From Vallitalea pronyensis (lineage in GTDB: Bacteria > Bacillota > Clostridia > Lachnospirales > Vallitaleaceae), in the NCBI RefSeq assembly GCF_018141445.1, contig NZ_CP058649.1, positions 5,537,001-5,601,000 of the forward strand: a stretch of DNA of 64,000 nucleotides, given 5' to 3'. Shown here one piece after another: positions 62,564 through 64,000 of this stretch. Numbering within the stretch: position 1 is the stretch's first letter; every line of letters begins with the position of its first letter. The translations under genes were made by a program, and so were the position numbers. Under the pieces are notes generated by a model that saw only the letters and a program-made list of their open reading frames with translations, was not told the DNA's origin and searched no databases.

Positions 62564-62629
62564 GAACCTATTTACTTACGACCTCATTAAATTTAAATAT
62601 TTCAATCTGTTATAAAAGACTGCATCATT

Positions 62630-62842
62630 CTATGCCACTTGAATGATTTTTGCTAGTGCTTCATCAATACCATATCGGCTATCCTTAATATTGATAATAT
62701 AATTTGTCGCAACCCTAGATATGATGGTTACTTTTTCACCTTCGTAACAACCAAGAGAAAATAAAAATTTTACCATATCATCTTGACCGGATACTTGGTG
62801 CACCGTGTATTCCTTATTGGTTTTTGCTTTTGATAAACTCAT
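62630..62842 (-). CDS. feoA: FeoA-domain protein
   Basis: A 70-residue SH3-like FeoA. GCYEGEKVTIISRVATNYIINIKDSRYGIDEALAKIIQV is the core. FeoA binds FeoB and helps iron transport. The usual feoA-feoB order is kept. A Fur box lies at the promoter upstream (62958-62972). Confidence 0.9.
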   Translation of the reverse strand: MSLSKAKTNKEYTVHQVSGQDDMVKFLFSLGCYEGEKVTIISRVATNYIINIKDSRYGIDEALAKIIQVA

Positions 62843-62944
62843 ATCCTATCACATCCTATCTAATAATATGTAAATTAAACAGCGTTGTGTGACAACACCA
62901 TTATGACTTCAGTACAGACTCATGTACTACCTTACTATAGGTCT

Positions 62945-62973
62945 ATAATATCAAAAATGATAATCATTGTCAA
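62945..62973 (-). promoter_or_regulatory. feo promoter with Fur box
   Basis: Minus strand: TTGACA (62973-62968), 17-nt spacer, TATTAT (62950-62945). The 7-1-7 Fur site TGATAAT-C-ATTGTCA (plus strand 62958-62972) covers the -35 box and the spacer, one mismatch from TGATAATNATTATCA. Iron-bound Fur would block it. Confidence 0.85.
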
Positions 62974-63018
62974 TATCGTTTTTTGATTTAGTGAAAAAGA
63001 TTATCAAAATCATAATAA

Positions 63019-63055
63019 AAAGGACCTCCTCCGTACGATGTAGGAAGCAGTCCTT
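63019..63055 (-). terminator. Terminator of the glucokinase gene
   Basis: On the minus strand AAGGAC (63024-63019, read as GTCCTT) pairs with the facing arm, with an inner CTTCC/GGAGG stem, and TTTTTATTA follows. It separates glcK from the feo operon. Confidence 0.75.
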
Positions 63056-63063
63056 ATCTATTC

Positions 63064-64000
63064 TTACTTTTCGTATGCTTTATATAACATAGCAGCACCA
63101 ATGATACCAGCATCATTTCCCAGCTCAGCTACTTGTATTTTTGTTTTAAAAGCTTTTTCACCACCATAGATTTCATTAATAATCTCTTTGTGAAGGGGTT
63201 GAATCAGGTTATCACCTTGAGCTGACACGCCCCCGCCAAGAACAATGACTTCTGGTTGGAAAATGTTAATGACATTCACAAGACCTACTGCTAAGTGCTT
63301 AATGTATTGGCTAATAACTTCTTGAGCCGTCTTGTCACCTGCTTGGGCTGCATCAAAAGGTATCTTAGCATTCATCTTGGTTAAGTCCCCATGAACAAGC
63401 TCATTCAGTTTTGATTCTGGATTGTTTTTAGCTGCTTCTTTGGCATCTCTGATTAATGCCGAAGCAGATGAATATTGTTCCCAGCAGCCTTTTCGTCCAC
63501 AAGTACATACAATGCCATTAAAATTAATGGAAACATGTCCCAATTCAGCACCACCATAAAAACTACCATCAATGATGGTACCATTTATAATGACACCGCT
63601 GCCTACGCCTGTACCTAATGTGATGGCCACTAAATCATTATAGGATGAACCAGAACCACACTCATACTCACCCAGTGCCGCTACATTAGCATCATTACCA
63701 ACGAATATAGGTTTATTGATATACTTTTGCATCTCATCACGAATAGGGGTGTTATGGAAATTCAGGTTATTGGCATAAACAATCATACCATTAACCGGGT
63801 CGGGTGTTCCAGGACTTCCTACACCAATGGAATGAATGTCGTCCATGGATATACCGGCTTCATCCTCAACAAGCTTTATGGCCAACATAGCCATATCTTT
63901 AATAATGGCTTCTTGCTGGCGTTCATTCATCGTAGGTGTAGAACCTTTTCTTATGATTGTACCATCCTCAGCTACAATAGCCGCTGCAATGTTTGTTCCT
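63064..64000 (-). CDS. glcK: ROK-family glucokinase, partial (N-terminus beyond right edge)
   Basis: The frame is open to the right edge, where it reads GTNIAAAIVAEDGTIIRKG, the family's N-terminal ATP-site region; the start therefore lies outside the window. Further in, IGVGSPGTPDPVNGMIVYANNLNFHNTP, ITLGTGVGSGVIING, GAELGHVSINFNGIVCTCGRKGCWEQYSSASAL (zinc CxCGxxGCxE) and NIFQPEVIVLGGGVS identify a ROK glucokinase. It phosphorylates glucose to glucose 6-phosphate. There is no winged helix in the visible part. The internal ATG near 63930 is not a start. Confidence 0.9.
   Translation of the reverse strand, partial: GTNIAAAIVAEDGTIIRKGSTPTMNERQQEAIIKDMAMLAIKLVEDEAGISMDDIHSIGVGSPGTPDPVNGMIVYANNLNFHNTPIRDEMQKYINKPIFVGNDANVAALGEYECGSGSSYNDLVAITLGTGVGSGVIINGTIIDGSFYGGAELGHVSINFNGIVCTCGRKGCWEQYSSASALIRDAKEAAKNNPESKLNELVHGDLTKMNAKIPFDAAQAGDKTAQEVISQYIKHLAVGLVNVINIFQPEVIVLGGGVSAQGDNLIQPLHKEIINEIYGGEKAFKTKIQVAELGNDAGIIGAAMLYKAYEK

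Overview
The window is a 64 kb piece of a low-GC, Gram-positive chromosome, almost certainly a spore-forming anaerobic member of the Clostridia (the gene content recalls Vallitalea/Lachnospirales, but the genus is a guess). Reasons: strong AGGAGG-type ribosome binding sites, a murB-rapZ-glmR-whiA-crh operon, ferredoxin-linked indolepyruvate oxidoreductase, FeoAB iron uptake, many ROK, PfkB and BMP-type sugar and nucleoside genes, and AT-rich intergenic DNA. Nearly everything is on the minus strand, so operons read from right to left. I saw no rRNA, tRNA, CRISPR array, insertion sequence or phage gene.

Layout, left to right. (1) 1-9082: a surface-glycan locus. Its left part is a legionaminic-acid pathway (LegB dehydratase, LegC aminotransferase, a PtmE-like CBS-nucleotidyltransferase, a NeuD/PglD-like acetyltransferase cut by the window edge). 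It also has a UDP-glucose-type dehydrogenase, a GT2 glycosyltransferase, a priming sugar-phosphate transferase, a PIG-L deacetylase plus N-formyltransferase pair, and a winged-helix regulator. A decayed epimerase gene lies in the middle. (2) 9398-13510: crh, whiA, glmR (yvcK), rapZ and murB. (3) 13795-23990: a DUF2500 membrane protein, an MFS carrier, an ECF sigma factor with its DUF4179 partner, two tandem paralogous secreted proteins, two lipoproteins, and an ArsR-type regulator with an MFS exporter. (4) 24222-30372: pseudouridine degradation (psuG, psuK), and two uroporphyrinogen-decarboxylase-like proteins beside a ROK repressor that shares an operator with them. (5) 30817-32184: a secreted protein with a caspase-like His/Cys pattern.

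(6) 32784-48566: a 16 kb nucleoside salvage region. It has a Crp/Fnr regulator, an ADP-ribosylglycohydrolase homologue, a BMP-type nucleoside ABC importer, two nucleoside hydrolases, an amidohydrolase (deaminase-like), ribokinase, an M20 hydrolase, an odd flavoprotein disulfide reductase and a uridine phosphorylase. Imported nucleosides would be split to base and ribose, and ribose phosphorylated. Between the two nucleoside hydrolases lie two tandem 196-nt hairpin elements whose stems differ by compensatory changes; I do not recognise them, and they are the most interesting feature of the window.

(7) 49421-64000: iorAB, a PNPOx-like protein, bioB under a BirA-type operator, the threonine-degradation pair tdh-kbl, two peptidases (M24 aminopeptidase P, PepF), a Fur-controlled feoA-feoB-small Cys-rich protein operon, and a ROK glucokinase cut by the right edge.

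Starts were moved from the longest reading frame to the codon preceded by a Shine-Dalgarno sequence where the two disagreed; this is stated in each entry.
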